Source of the DNA: Gammaproteobacteria bacterium
Lineage (GTDB): Bacteria > Pseudomonadota > Gammaproteobacteria > Burkholderiales > Rhodocyclaceae
Assembly (NCBI GenBank): GCA_018828385.1
Contig: JAHJVE010000003.1
Coordinates: 214,021-278,020 of the forward strand
DNA length: 64,000 nt
Direction: 5' to 3'
The notes under the pieces were generated by a model. It worked only from the letters and a program-made list of their open reading frames with translations, was not told the DNA's origin and ran no database searches. This document shows, one piece after another, positions 24,307 through 32,214 of the stretch; the first letter of the stretch is position 1, and the number at the start of each line of letters is the position of its first letter. The position numbers were made by a program, and so were the translations under genes.

Positions 24307-24959
24307 TTGGGAATGGTGTAGCCGACGCCGCGCAGGGTGCGGATCAGGTCGCTGCCGAGTTTTTTGCGCAGGTGGTGGATGTGCACTTCGAGGGCATTGC
24401 TGTCCGGTTCGTCGCGCCAGCCATAGACCGATTGTTCGAGCTGGGTGCGGGTCAGGACGCGGCCGGCATTTTCGAGCAGCATCTGGAGCAGCGAATATTC
24501 GCGGCTGGACAGTTCGATTTCCTGCCCGGCCAGCGTGACGCGGTGAGCCGCGAGGTCGATGGCCAGTTCGCCGTGGGTCAGCAGCGGGGCGGCGCGGCCG
24601 GCGCTGCGCCGGGTCAGGGCGCGGATGCGGGCGCTCAGTTCATCGAGGTCGATGGGCTTGACGAGGTAATCGTCGGCCCCGGCATCGAGGCCGGAAACCT
24701 TGTCGCCGGTGGCGTCGCGGGCAGTCAGGATGAGGATGGGTACGGTCAGCCCGCGGCTACGGGCGCGGCTGAGCACATCCATGCCGGACAGGCGGGGCAG
24801 GCCGAGGTCGAGGACGACCAGGTCGAAGCTTTCGCTGTGCAGGGCCTGGTCGGCGGAATTGCCGTCGCGCAGCCAGTCGACGGCGAAGCCGGCCTGGCGC
24901 AGGCCGACGGTCAGGCCGTCGCCAAGTTCGGGATCGTCTTCGACAAGCAAGATTCGCAT
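24303..24959 (-). CDS. QseB/PmrA-type OmpR-family response regulator
   Basis: A 218-residue protein. The receiver domain has acidic pocket EDDPELG, phospho-aspartate LVVLDLGLPRLSG and lysine LVKPIDLDEL. A winged-helix DNA-binding domain follows (ELSSREYSLLQMLLENAGRVLTR, then NALEVHIHHLRKKLG). The four 11-bp-spaced TTAAG-type hexamers upstream of the shp gene match the kind of direct repeat bound by PmrA/BasR relatives, so autoregulation of the whole operon is likely (inference). The kinase gene overlaps its 3' end. Confidence 0.92.
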   Translation of the reverse strand: MRILLVEDDPELGDGLTVGLRQAGFAVDWLRDGNSADQALHSESFDLVVLDLGLPRLSGMDVLSRARSRGLTVPILILTARDATGDKVSGLDAGADDYLVKPIDLDELSARIRALTRRSAGRAAPLLTHGELAIDLAAHRVTLAGQEIELSSREYSLLQMLLENAGRVLTRTQLEQSVYGWRDEPDSNALEVHIHHLRKKLGSDLIRTLRGVGYTIPK

Positions 24960-24975
24960 GGGTGAATTTTATCAG

Positions 24976-25581
24976 CTAGCTCGCCAGCCACCAGGCGGCA
25001 ACGCCAACCCAGGCGATCAGGATGATGGCAGCGAGCGGTCGGGCGGAGGCGATGGCGGCATCGGGCGAACCCTGTTTGTGGCCGGTAATCATGGCGCGGA
25101 CGAGGTTTTCGCCGTGCAGCAGGCTGCCCGAGATAACGCCGGCAACGTGGATGAAGACGACAGTGAGCATGGTCGCGGCCAAGCCTTCGTGCAGCTCTTC
25201 GAGCCAGTCGCCACCGAGTTCGTTGTACATCGCCCAGCCGACCAGGCCGGTGGCGATGCCGAGGCCGAGCAGCAGCACGATGGCCCAGCCGCCAGCCGGG
25301 TTGTGGCCGGTGTGGTGGTCCGGATCGAGGCGGATCAGGCTGCGCAGGTAATCGACGACGGAACCCGGGCCGCGCACGAAATCGACGAAGCGGGCGTAGC
25401 GCGAACCGATGAAGCCCCAGGGCAGGCGGAAGAGGGCGACGGCAACGACGACGCCGCCGGACAAGACGTGGACGAGCCGCAGGGATTCGCTTTCGGAAGT
25501 CAGCCAGGCGAGAATGAAGCCGCCGACCATGAGCCAGTGGCCAAGGCGCACCGGCCAGTCCCACACAAGAATTTTTTGCAT
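24976..25581 (-). CDS. Membrane cytochrome b561-like protein of the SHP/DHC operon
   Basis: A 201-residue integral membrane protein of the cytochrome b/b6 (Ni-Fe hydrogenase b-subunit-like) family. Helix-borne histidines lie in VRLGHWLMVGGF, RLVHVLSGGVVVAV, EELHEGLAATMLTVVFIHVAG and SGSLLHGENLV, which would bind two b hemes. In known shp clusters a protein like this links the quinol pool to the diheme cytochrome and SHP. It starts 3 nt after the dhc stop and is followed by the response regulator. Confidence 0.88.
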   Translation of the reverse strand: MQKILVWDWPVRLGHWLMVGGFILAWLTSESESLRLVHVLSGGVVVAVALFRLPWGFIGSRYARFVDFVRGPGSVVDYLRSLIRLDPDHHTGHNPAGGWAIVLLLGLGIATGLVGWAMYNELGGDWLEELHEGLAATMLTVVFIHVAGVISGSLLHGENLVRAMITGHKQGSPDAAIASARPLAAIILIAWVGVAAWWLAS

Positions 25582-25584
25582 GAT

Positions 25585-26046
25585 TTACTCGCGTAGTTCG
25601 CGGATGGAAATGTCGTGTTCGCTGTAGCTCCCCTTGGCCGCATCGGGGTGACAGGCTTCGCAGTTGGCGGCCGATTTGACGCGCGGATCGCGCCAGTATT
25701 TGGCCGGGATTTCGTCATGCTTGCGGATGAAGCGGGCGGTCTGGGTGATGCGCGGCGGATTGCCGGCATTGCCCACACGGCTGGCGCTGCCGGCATGGCG
25801 TTCGAGAAAGGCGCCGATTTCCTGCCCGGTTTTCTGGTCGACCGTAGCATCGCTGCCGAAATGGTCGCCCAGGCCTGCCATCAGCTTGCGCCAGTCGGCA
25901 GCCTGGAGCAGGGCCGGTTGGTAGGCGATGTGGCAACTGCTGCATTCGGTGGTGAAGCTGGTCGGCGCGTTGGCCGGCATCGGCAGACGATCGGCCAGGG
26001 CCGGGAAGGCGCTGCCGAGCAGGGCTATCAAGAGTAGGCGTTTCAT
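25585..26046 (-). CDS. dhc: Diheme cytochrome c (DHC)
   Basis: A 153-residue periplasmic protein. Signal peptide MKRLLLIALLGSAFPALA, then heme motifs CSSCH near residue 36 and CEACH near residue 132. The wide spacing and the conserved middle (KLMAGLGDHFGSDA, IGAFLERHAG) match the diheme cytochromes encoded beside SHP in several proteobacteria, where DHC is a reductant for SHP. It lies 1 nt from the shp stop. Confidence 0.88.
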   Translation of the reverse strand: MKRLLLIALLGSAFPALADRLPMPANAPTSFTTECSSCHIAYQPALLQAADWRKLMAGLGDHFGSDATVDQKTGQEIGAFLERHAGSASRVGNAGNPPRITQTARFIRKHDEIPAKYWRDPRVKSAANCEACHPDAAKGSYSEHDISIRELRE

Positions 26047-26047
26047 T

Positions 26048-26452
26048 TCAGCGTACCTCGCTCAGAAAGGTAACGAAATCGGCCTTCTCGGCCGGCGTGC
26101 AGGCGCGGCCGACGACTTCCTTGCAGTTTCGGCCGAACCATTTTTCAACCTTGGCCGGGTCGCTCAGGCGATTCGGGTTGGCGGCGACGGCCAGCGGCTT
26201 GATGCTCTTGCCGGTCACGGCATGCTCGCCGGCATTGAGCGGGCTGTCGGTATGGCAACTGGTGCAGGCCGGCATCTTGTCGTTGTTGGCAAAACGCTGG
26301 CGGAAAAAGGCTTCGCCGCGTTTGGCCGAGGGCGTGAAGCCGGCTTGCTGGCTGCTTGCTTCGGCGACGTAAATCTGACGAATCTGCTGCGGCGTTTCGG
26401 CGTGGCAGGCCAGGCTGGCGAGCAGCAGCGCTACGGCGGGAATGGCTCTCAT
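26048..26452 (-). CDS. shp: SHP-like monoheme cytochrome c (DUF1924)
   Basis: A 134-residue protein with signal peptide MRAIPAVALLLASLACHA and one heme motif, CTSCH, near residue 63. The sequence also contains GEAFFRQRFANNDKMPACTS, GKSIKPLAVAANPNRLSDP and a pair of cysteines (GRNCKEVVGRACTP), the pattern of the Sphaeroides heme protein family, whose ferrous heme binds oxygen through a labile axial ligand. It is the first gene of a five-gene minus-strand operon (shp, dhc, cytochrome b, response regulator, kinase). Start supported by AGGAG 8 nt upstream. Confidence 0.87.
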   Translation of the reverse strand: MRAIPAVALLLASLACHAETPQQIRQIYVAEASSQQAGFTPSAKRGEAFFRQRFANNDKMPACTSCHTDSPLNAGEHAVTGKSIKPLAVAANPNRLSDPAKVEKWFGRNCKEVVGRACTPAEKADFVTFLSEVR

Positions 26453-26500
26453 CTTCGTTCTCCTTCTTGTGTCGATGGGAAAGGAGTGTAGGGAGCCAGT

Positions 26501-26539
26501 CTTAAACGCGGCTTAGGCGAAACTTAAGCGGGGATTAAG
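26501..26539. promoter_or_regulatory. Array of four 11-bp-spaced TTAAG-type hexamers (response-regulator operator)
   Basis: Hexamers CTTAAA (26501), CTTAGG (26512), CTTAAG (26523) and ATTAAG (26534) are each separated by exactly 5 bp. This is one helical turn per unit, as in PmrA/OmpR-family direct-repeat sites. The array lies about 50 bp upstream of the shp start, with a possible TACACT -10 element between them, and also precedes the divergent small gene at 26588. Confidence 0.75.
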
Positions 26540-26587
26540 GCTAAGATTCGAGGCCATTCACTCAGGAAGCATCTCTGGAAGCCAGCC

Positions 26588-26881
26588 ATGAAACTCCAGC
26601 ATCTGTCGATAGGCGCCCGTTTCGAATACGAGGGCGTTACCTATGTCAAAACCGGGCCGCTGACGGCCAGTTCGGAAGCCGGCGGGCAGCGCATCATCCC
26701 GCGCCATGCCGTACTGCGGCCGCTCGATGTCCCAGCCGCGGAAGGCAAGGGCAAGCTGGCGGCGCCGGTGGTGCGCAAGGCGTTCAACAATTTTTTCGAA
26801 ACCTGCCACCGGCTCGTCGGCGAAGCCGGGCAGGCCGAACTGGAGCAGGCGCGCCAGCGTTTCCTGAAAGCGATCGATTAG
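26588..26881 (+). CDS. Conserved small protein
   Basis: A 97-residue cytoplasmic protein of unknown function. The first half is a small beta-rich domain (GARFEYEGVTYVKTGPLTA, then GGQRIIPRHAVLRPLD); the second half is helical (RKAFNNFFETCHRLVGEAGQ). The start has an A-rich, weak ribosome-binding region. It is divergent from shp, sharing the 134-bp region with the hexamer array, and is followed by a dispersed repeat and a strong terminator. No family assigned. Confidence 0.65.
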   Translation: MKLQHLSIGARFEYEGVTYVKTGPLTASSEAGGQRIIPRHAVLRPLDVPAAEGKGKLAAPVVRKAFNNFFETCHRLVGEAGQAELEQARQRFLKAID

Positions 26882-26885
26882 CCGA

Positions 26886-26919
26886 ATCCTACGGTCAACC
26901 GGGAAAAAGGCAAAAAAAT
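26886..26919 (+). repeat. Dispersed repeat, copy 4
   Basis: CCTACGGTCAACC followed by GGGAAAAAGGC and an A-run. It is intergenic, starting 4 nt after the stop of the small gene, and its A-run merges into the terminator stem. Confidence 0.85.
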
Positions 26920-26943
26920 GGAAGGCATCGGCCTTCCATTTTT
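26912..26943. terminator. Bidirectional intrinsic terminator
   Basis: The arms AATGGAAGGC and GCCTTCCATT flank a 4-nt loop (ATCG). There is an A-run on the left and a T-run on the right, so it can stop transcription from both strands. It separates the convergent small gene and the outer-membrane protein gene. Confidence 0.9.
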
Positions 26944-26962
26944 GCTTCCGCTGGCGGGATGC

Positions 26963-27517
26963 TTAGAAATTGATGCCGACCTTGGCCAGCAGCGCCCAGT
27001 TTTCGAAGCTGACGTTATCGCTTTCGCTGGTGTTCAGGTAGCGCAGGTCGAGGCCCGAGTAGTACAGGCCCTTGCGGTAGTTGGCGCCGACCACGGCGCC
27101 GTAGCCGAACAGGCTCTTGTCGGCCCGGCCGTTGTCGGCCTGGACAAGGCCGAGCACCGGGCCGGCCCCGACCGAGAAGCCGCCGCCGACCGGCAGCGTG
27201 TAGCGCGGCGACAGCTCGAAAGAGGTCGATTTCATGCCTGATTCGTCGATGTGGTTGATCTGGATGTGGGTGCGGATGCGGTTGTCCGGCGTCTGGATCA
27301 GGCCGCAATTCATGTTGAAGTCGAGGCCGTAGACGAACATTGAATCGTCGTTGGCGGCCGGGGCGCCCATGACGCCGACGCTGACTGCGACGCTCGGCTC
27401 GAACTTGAAGCCGGATTGCAGGCCGGGGAAGAACGTCAGGCCGTCGGCATGGCTGGCCGTGGCGCCGAGCGCCAGGCCGGCGACGAGGAGGGTGGATGCG
27501 AGGCGATTGATTTTCAT
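26963..27517 (-). CDS. Small outer-membrane barrel protein
   Basis: 184 residues from the ATG with AGGAGA just upstream. Signal peptide INRLASTLLVAGLALGATASHA, then glycine- and aromatic-rich strands (FKFEPSVAVSVGVMG, VYGLDFNMNCGLIQ, LSPRYTLPVGGGFSVGAGPVLG, NYRKGLYYSGLDLRYLNTS) ending LAKVGINF. The terminal phenylalanine is typical of outer-membrane barrels of OmpW/OmpX size. Substrate or role unknown. Not obviously part of the nos or shp units: it has a terminator downstream and 116 bp separate it from tlpA. Confidence 0.7.
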   Translation of the reverse strand: MKINRLASTLLVAGLALGATASHADGLTFFPGLQSGFKFEPSVAVSVGVMGAPAANDDSMFVYGLDFNMNCGLIQTPDNRIRTHIQINHIDESGMKSTSFELSPRYTLPVGGGFSVGAGPVLGLVQADNGRADKSLFGYGAVVGANYRKGLYYSGLDLRYLNTSESDNVSFENWALLAKVGINF

Positions 27518-27633
27518 GGTCTCTCCTGTTCGGTGATGGGGGGGCGAAGGCAGCGGCACAATGGCCGGGCTGCGAGCGGAGAGACTATAGCCGGCGGTAT
27601 GCGGACGGTCTGTGACCTAGGTCGCTTAGCGGC

Positions 27634-28125
27634 CTAATTCTTGAGCAGCGCTGCCTGCGCGGCATCGAGATCAGCTTTCCTGATCAAGCCCATTTTCGTC
27701 CCGATGACTTTGCCATTGCGGTCGATGAACAGCGTATACGGCAGGCCGCCCCGGGTGTTGCCGAGCGCCTGCATGAGCGGCAGGCCCTGGGCCTTGGCGA
27801 TGAAGACCGGGTAATCCATTTCGTAGGCCTTGGCGAAATCCCCGGCCGCTTCAGCCTTGTCCTCGATGCCGATGCCGAGGACTTCGATCTTGCCCTTGTG
27901 CGCGGCGCGGAACTTGATCAGTTCGGGGATCTCGGCCCGACAGGGGCCGCACCAGCGAGCCCAGAAATTGACGACGAGCGGCTGGCCGCGGTAGCGCGCG
28001 AGGGCCACCGGCTTGTCGGCGAGGTCGTCAAGCGTCGCGGCGAAGAGCGGAGCGGAGGAAATCTCCGCTGCTACGGTCAACCGGAAAAAAAGGCCAAAAA
28101 TGAAAAGCGCAAACAGCTTTTTCAA
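27634..28125 (-). CDS. TlpA-like periplasmic thioredoxin at the end of the nosFLY unit
   Basis: A 163-residue thiol-disulfide oxidoreductase with active site FWARWCGPCRAEIP and the cis-Pro region RGGLPYTLFIDRNGK. Its start overlaps the nosY stop (ATGA), so it is the fourth gene of nosF-nosL-nosY-tlpA. It may keep copper-site or heme-site cysteines reduced during NosZ maturation. Most of the signal peptide (FIFGLFFRLTVA) is encoded by a copy of the dispersed repeat, which places an Arg inside the hydrophobic core. Whether it is still cleaved or acts as an anchor cannot be told from sequence. Confidence 0.87.
   Translation of the reverse strand: MKKLFALFIFGLFFRLTVAAEISSAPLFAATLDDLADKPVALARYRGQPLVVNFWARWCGPCRAEIPELIKFRAAHKGKIEVLGIGIEDKAEAAGDFAKAYEMDYPVFIAKAQGLPLMQALGNTRGGLPYTLFIDRNGKVIGTKMGLIRKADLDAAQAALLKN
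28068..28106 (+). repeat. Dispersed repeat, copy 5, encoding the TlpA signal peptide
   Basis: GCTACGGTCAACC then GG, an A-run of seven, GGCC and AAAAATGAAAA. Translated on the minus strand as FIFGLFFRLTVA in the leader of the TlpA-like protein. Confidence 0.87.
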
Positions 28126-28949
28126 GGCAGATCACCACGGCGGAAGATGAAGTAGCCGATGGTAGCACTGACGACGCCGAGCGCTGCCGGGTAGGCCAGC
28201 GCGAAGACCTTGTAGCCGGCCGTGCCGAACAGGTCGAGGATGACGTAGGCGGAGGGGCCGAGGACGATCAGTTGCGGGTCGAAGAGGGCCAGTGCCGCGG
28301 TGCGGAAGACCTGCAGCGGATTGGCCAGGGCCAGGGTGACGGCGAGTTCCGGCGCGACTTTGCCCTGGATCATGACGCCGAGCAGGATGAGGTCGAGGAA
28401 GAGCAGCAGGAAGAGCCAGACCATGAAGGCGGCGCCCTGGGCCATGTCGGTGGTCCGGGCGATGGCCGAGATGAGCATGCCGATGCCGAGGAAGCACATG
28501 GCCATGACGGCGAGCAGGGCGGTGTAGTAGCCGAACATGTCCCACGGCACCTCGATGCCCTGGATGGTCGCCCAGATCACGGCGCCGAGCATGGCCAGGA
28601 AGACCGGCGCGAAGACGACGATGTAGCGACCGACGATCTTGCCCCAGAACCAGGCCGACAGCGACACCGGCAGCGAGAGCAGGTATTCGAAGACGCCGGC
28701 CTCGCGGTCGCCGGCCACCGAGCGCACCGTGGTGATCAGCACGAAAATGGGCAGGATGGCCATGGTCAGCTGGATGTAGGTGACGAGCAGGCGCGACAGG
28801 CCGATGAAGCCGAGCACCCGCGATTCGGTCAGGCCGAAGAGGAAGAGCAGGGCGACGATGCCACCGAAGACCAGGGTGTAGATCTGGAACCAGCGGGCGC
28901 GCAGGGATTCGACGATGTCCAGTTTGGCAGTCAGCCACAGTTGTTTCAT
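28122..28949 (-). CDS. nosY: NosY ABC transporter permease
   Basis: A 275-residue membrane protein with about six helices (for example VFGGIVALLFLFGL, YTALLAVMAMCFLGIGMLI, GAAFMVWLFLLLFLDLILLGV), matching NosY, the permease that works with NosF ATPase and NosD in supplying sulfur or copper for the CuZ centre of nitrous oxide reductase. Begins immediately after the nosL stop and overlaps tlpA. Confidence 0.92.
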   Translation of the reverse strand: MKQLWLTAKLDIVESLRARWFQIYTLVFGGIVALLFLFGLTESRVLGFIGLSRLLVTYIQLTMAILPIFVLITTVRSVAGDREAGVFEYLLSLPVSLSAWFWGKIVGRYIVVFAPVFLAMLGAVIWATIQGIEVPWDMFGYYTALLAVMAMCFLGIGMLISAIARTTDMAQGAAFMVWLFLLLFLDLILLGVMIQGKVAPELAVTLALANPLQVFRTAALALFDPQLIVLGPSAYVILDLFGTAGYKVFALAYPAALGVVSATIGYFIFRRGDLP

Positions 28950-29438
28950 TTACTTGCCCTTGGCCAGTAAGCGCTGGCGCATGTCGGTGAAATCGAGGCT
29001 GTCCGGCATCGGGGTCGAGACGGCAGCGAAGTTGTAGCCCATCGGCGAGGTCCTGGTGATGAACCGGGCGTGCCTGGGGTCGAGCCAGATCATTTCCTCG
29101 CGGCTCTTGCTGTTGAAGTCGGCGACCCACATGCGGGTGGCGGCGTCGGCCAGCCACGGGTACTTGTCGGCTTTTCCCTTGAGCCAGAAGGCGAGGCAGC
29201 CGGGGTCGTCGAACTTGAAAACGGTGTTGTCCGGGCCACCGCGTATCTCGGCGCCAAAGCGACGGTCGGAAATGACCATGCTGCAACGCACGCAGGTGTC
29301 GCGGTCCCACTTGATCTCGGCCATGCCTTCCGGCCAGTTGTCTTGCTTGCAGCCGGCGAGCAGCGCGGCAAGCGGCGTCAGCAACAGGCCGCCGGTGCCG
29401 AGGCGATTGAGGAAATCACGGCGATGGCGGTCGCACAT
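28950..29438 (-). CDS. nosL: NosL copper chaperone lipoprotein
   Basis: A 162-residue protein. The N-terminus has RRDFLNR followed by a hydrophobic stretch and lipobox LLAGC, so it is an exported lipoprotein. The copper-binding motif DTCVRCSMVI lies near residue 50, with conserved FKFDDPGC after it. NosL delivers Cu(I) toward NosZ. It sits between nosF and nosY, with 2 nt to nosF and none to nosY. Confidence 0.93.
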   Translation of the reverse strand: MCDRHRRDFLNRLGTGGLLLTPLAALLAGCKQDNWPEGMAEIKWDRDTCVRCSMVISDRRFGAEIRGGPDNTVFKFDDPGCLAFWLKGKADKYPWLADAATRMWVADFNSKSREEMIWLDPRHARFITRTSPMGYNFAAVSTPMPDSLDFTDMRQRLLAKGK

Positions 29439-29440
29439 GC

Positions 29441-30292
29441 TCAGCTTTCGGACAGCGACAGCTCGCTGACCAGCGCCGTGTAGCGGGAAACGATGCCGAG
29501 GAAACGCAGGCGGTCGGGGCCGGCGATCTCGCCTTCCCAGATGCGGTTGTCGTCGCGGCTGCTCAGGTTCCAGCCATCGAGCGCCTTGGCGAAGGCCGGC
29601 TCGAAGCGGCTGAGGACGATGCGGCAGGCCAGCCGGGCGGTCAGTGTCACGGCGTCGGCCACCTTGTCGTCGAGGACGACCTTGCCCATGTCCATTTCAA
29701 TGACGCGGTTGACCAGGGCCGAGACTTCGTCGAGGCGGTGGCTGGAGATGATCATCGTGGCGTCGTCGAGGCGTTCGGCCAGCAGGTCGAAGAAAATCTT
29801 GCGCGCTTCCGGATCGAGGTTGGCGGCCGGTTCGTCCATGACCAGCACCTTGGCCTCGCGGCCGAGGGCGATGGCGATCAGCAGCTTCTGCTTCATGCCG
29901 CCCGATAGCCGGACGAACTGGCGGGACAGGATGGCATCGACGTCGAGGCCGAGGCGCCGGGCGATGGCGTGGATGCGCTGCGGATCGGTTCCGCACAGCG
30001 AGGCCGAAAAATTGATCAGCTGGCCGACCGGCATCTTGAGCGGCGGCGGCAGTTGCGGCACGAAGCCGATGCTGCCGAGCACTTCGGTTCGGTTGCTGCG
30101 CGGGTCGAGGCCATTGATGGCGACCTCGCCATCGTGCGTGTATTCGCCGAGCAGGCAGCGGATCAGCGTGGTCTTGCCGGCGCCGTTCGAACCGATCAGG
30201 GCAACCCGTTCGCCGATCCCGATGTCGAGGCTGATGCCATCGAGGACCCGGGCCTTGCGGAAAGTCTTGGCGATGTTCTTGAACTGGATCAT
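29441..30292 (-). CDS. nosF: NosF ABC transporter ATPase
   Basis: A 283-residue ATP-binding subunit. Walker A GSNGAGKTT, Q-loop GFVPQLPPPLKMPVG, ABC signature RLSGGMKQK, Walker B KVLVMDEPAANLD and switch ISSHRLDE. It energises NosY/NosD in CuZ assembly. It is the first gene of the nosFLY-tlpA unit and is separated from nosH, its usual neighbour in clade II clusters, by the chemoreceptor and sensor kinase genes, so it needs its own promoter in the 200 bp shared with the divergent chemoreceptor. Confidence 0.93.
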   Translation of the reverse strand: MIQFKNIAKTFRKARVLDGISLDIGIGERVALIGSNGAGKTTLIRCLLGEYTHDGEVAINGLDPRSNRTEVLGSIGFVPQLPPPLKMPVGQLINFSASLCGTDPQRIHAIARRLGLDVDAILSRQFVRLSGGMKQKLLIAIALGREAKVLVMDEPAANLDPEARKIFFDLLAERLDDATMIISSHRLDEVSALVNRVIEMDMGKVVLDDKVADAVTLTARLACRIVLSRFEPAFAKALDGWNLSSRDDNRIWEGEIAGPDRLRFLGIVSRYTALVSELSLSES

Positions 30293-30493
30293 GCCGCCGA
30301 TTATAGGCAGGGCAAGGAAATCGTCTTTGAACCTGAATCAAAAAAACGCGTGCCGGGCGGCAACGTGCGGAAAGGGGCGCGGACCCGGCGGAAAAATTGA
30401 GTATCTTGGATTGTTCGAATTATTACTTTTGTCGTAATTGTACGGTTTGACGGCCTCTGCTATGGTTGAGCGACTCCCGAAAAGTTCAAAAGT

Positions 30494-32167
30494 ATGAAAA
30501 ATAATCAACCGGTGTTTGATCGTGAATACGTTATTCGTCCGGAGTGCAGCATCATCAGCCGGACCGACGAAAAAGGCCTGATCACCTACGTCAATGATGA
30601 TTTTGTCGAGGCTTCAGGATTTTGCCGCGAGGAACTGATCGGTCAGCCCCACAGCATCGTTCGCCATCCGGACATGCCGTCCGAGGCCTTTCGTGACATG
30701 TGGGCGACCCTGGAGCGGGGCAAGCCATGGGGCGGCGTCGTCAAGAACCGGCGCAAGGACGGTGGCTTCTACTGGGTCAAGGCCATGGCGACGCCGCTGT
30801 CTTCGGGGGGCTACATGTCGGTACGGACCACGGCGAGCGGCGCCGAGATTCGTGCCGCGAGCGGCCTGTACGAGCACATGCGCGGCGACCCGAACTTGCT
30901 GCTTGAGCAGGGAAGCGTCCGGGGCGGCCTGTTCAAAAGGCTGTTCCGTCGGCTCAATGACATCGATCTGAGCAAGCGGCTGTGGCTGTCGACGCTGGCC
31001 TCTATCGTCATAGTCAGCCTCAGCCTCGGGCTCGGCTTGCAGGTTGTCGCTGCCGTCCCGGTGTCTGTCCTGGCGCCCGACATTGCCTCGCGCATTGCCG
31101 GCCTGCATCAGGCGATGTTGATCATTGGTGGGTTGACCCTGCTCGCCTGGCCGCCACTGGCCTGGGTGATCATTCGCGAATTCAACCGGCCGGTCCGGGC
31201 GGCGATTGAGGCGGCCCGCCGCATGGCGGCGATGGACCTCAGCCAGCCGGTTCCCGTCCATGGCGATGACGAAGTCGGCCAGTTGCTGGCGCAGTTGGCC
31301 ATCATGCGCAATCATTTCCAGGAAATGGCCGCCATGCTCCGCCAGAGCACGGCCAAGCTCGACGCGATGGCGCGGCGTCTGGCCGATTCCAGCCAGGCCT
31401 CGGCAAGTGCCGCGTCCGACCAGGCGGAAGTGGCGACCAACATGGCCGCATCGGTTGAAGAGCTGTCGGTGTCGATCGATCATGTCACCGAGTTTTCCAC
31501 CGAGGCCGACACGCTTTCCCGCGCCTCGGGCAGCGCTTCGCACGAGGGCGGCAGCGTCATCCAGCGCGCCGCCGATGAAATGACCCATATTGCCGATACG
31601 GTGCACGGCTCGGCGACGGCCATTCGCGAACTGGAGTCCTATGCCGGCGACATCTCGACCATCGTCAATGTCATCAAGGACATCGCCGACCAGACCAATC
31701 TGCTCGCCCTCAATGCGGCCATCGAGGCGGCCCGGGCCGGCGAACAGGGGCGCGGTTTTGCCGTGGTCGCCGACGAAGTGCGCAAGCTGGCCGAACGTAC
31801 TGCGTCGTCGACCAAGGAGATCGCCGACATGATCGCCAAGGTTCAGGCCAGTTCCCGCCATGCCGTTGCCGAAATGGAAAACAGCGTCGAGCAGGTTCAG
31901 TCCGGTGTCGATCTGGCGCGTCAGGCCGAGCAGTCGATCGGAACGATACAGGTCGGTTCGGGGCAGGTTGCCGCAGCGGTCAATGAAATTTCCCTGGCCA
32001 TCCGCGAGCAAAGTACGGCCGCCCGCGAGATCGCCCAGAACGTCGAGCGCGTCGCCCAGATGACCGAGCAGGGATCGCACGCCAGCCAGGCGGCAGCGGC
32101 GCTGGCCAGCGATGTCAATGAGCTGTCCGGCGAGCTGCGGCGGCTGGCCGAGATCTTCAGGATCTGA
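30494..32167 (+). CDS. Aer-like PAS methyl-accepting chemotaxis protein
   Basis: A 557-residue protein. N-terminal PAS domain at about 10-120 ([37 protein letters not shown]), the arrangement of redox or energy-taxis receptors. Two membrane helices (about 165-190 and 212-235), HAMP (about 235-290), and a signalling domain with hairpin tip [20 protein letters not shown] near residue 416. No periplasmic ligand domain, so it probably senses internal redox state through a PAS-bound flavin or heme. Its position inside the nos cluster suggests taxis linked to N2O respiration (inference). Confidence 0.9.
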   Translation: MKNNQPVFDREYVIRPECSIISRTDEKGLITYVNDDFVEASGFCREELIGQPHSIVRHPDMPSEAFRDMWATLERGKPWGGVVKNRRKDGGFYWVKAMATPLSSGGYMSVRTTASGAEIRAASGLYEHMRGDPNLLLEQGSVRGGLFKRLFRRLNDIDLSKRLWLSTLASIVIVSLSLGLGLQVVAAVPVSVLAPDIASRIAGLHQAMLIIGGLTLLAWPPLAWVIIREFNRPVRAAIEAARRMAAMDLSQPVPVHGDDEVGQLLAQLAIMRNHFQEMAAMLRQSTAKLDAMARRLADSSQASASAASDQAEVATNMAASVEELSVSIDHVTEFSTEADTLSRASGSASHEGGSVIQRAADEMTHIADTVHGSATAIRELESYAGDISTIVNVIKDIADQTNLLALNAAIEAARAGEQGRGFAVVADEVRKLAERTASSTKEIADMIAKVQASSRHAVAEMENSVEQVQSGVDLARQAEQSIGTIQVGSGQVAAAVNEISLAIREQSTAAREIAQNVERVAQMTEQGSHASQAAAALASDVNELSGELRRLAEIFRI

Positions 32168-32177
32168 GCGGCTCGAG

Positions 32178-32214
32178 TGCTACGGTCAACCGGGGAAAAA
32201 GGCCAAAAATCAAA
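32178..32214 (+). repeat. Dispersed repeat, copy 6
   Basis: GCTACGGTCAACC, GGGGAAAAAGGCC, AAAAATCAAAT. It fills the gap between the convergent chemoreceptor and sensor kinase stop codons. Confidence 0.85.

Noticed and set aside
28132..29310. A 392-codon minus-strand frame overlapping nosL and nosY
   Set aside because: It is out of phase with both recognised proteins and gives low-complexity Arg/His/Pro sequence.
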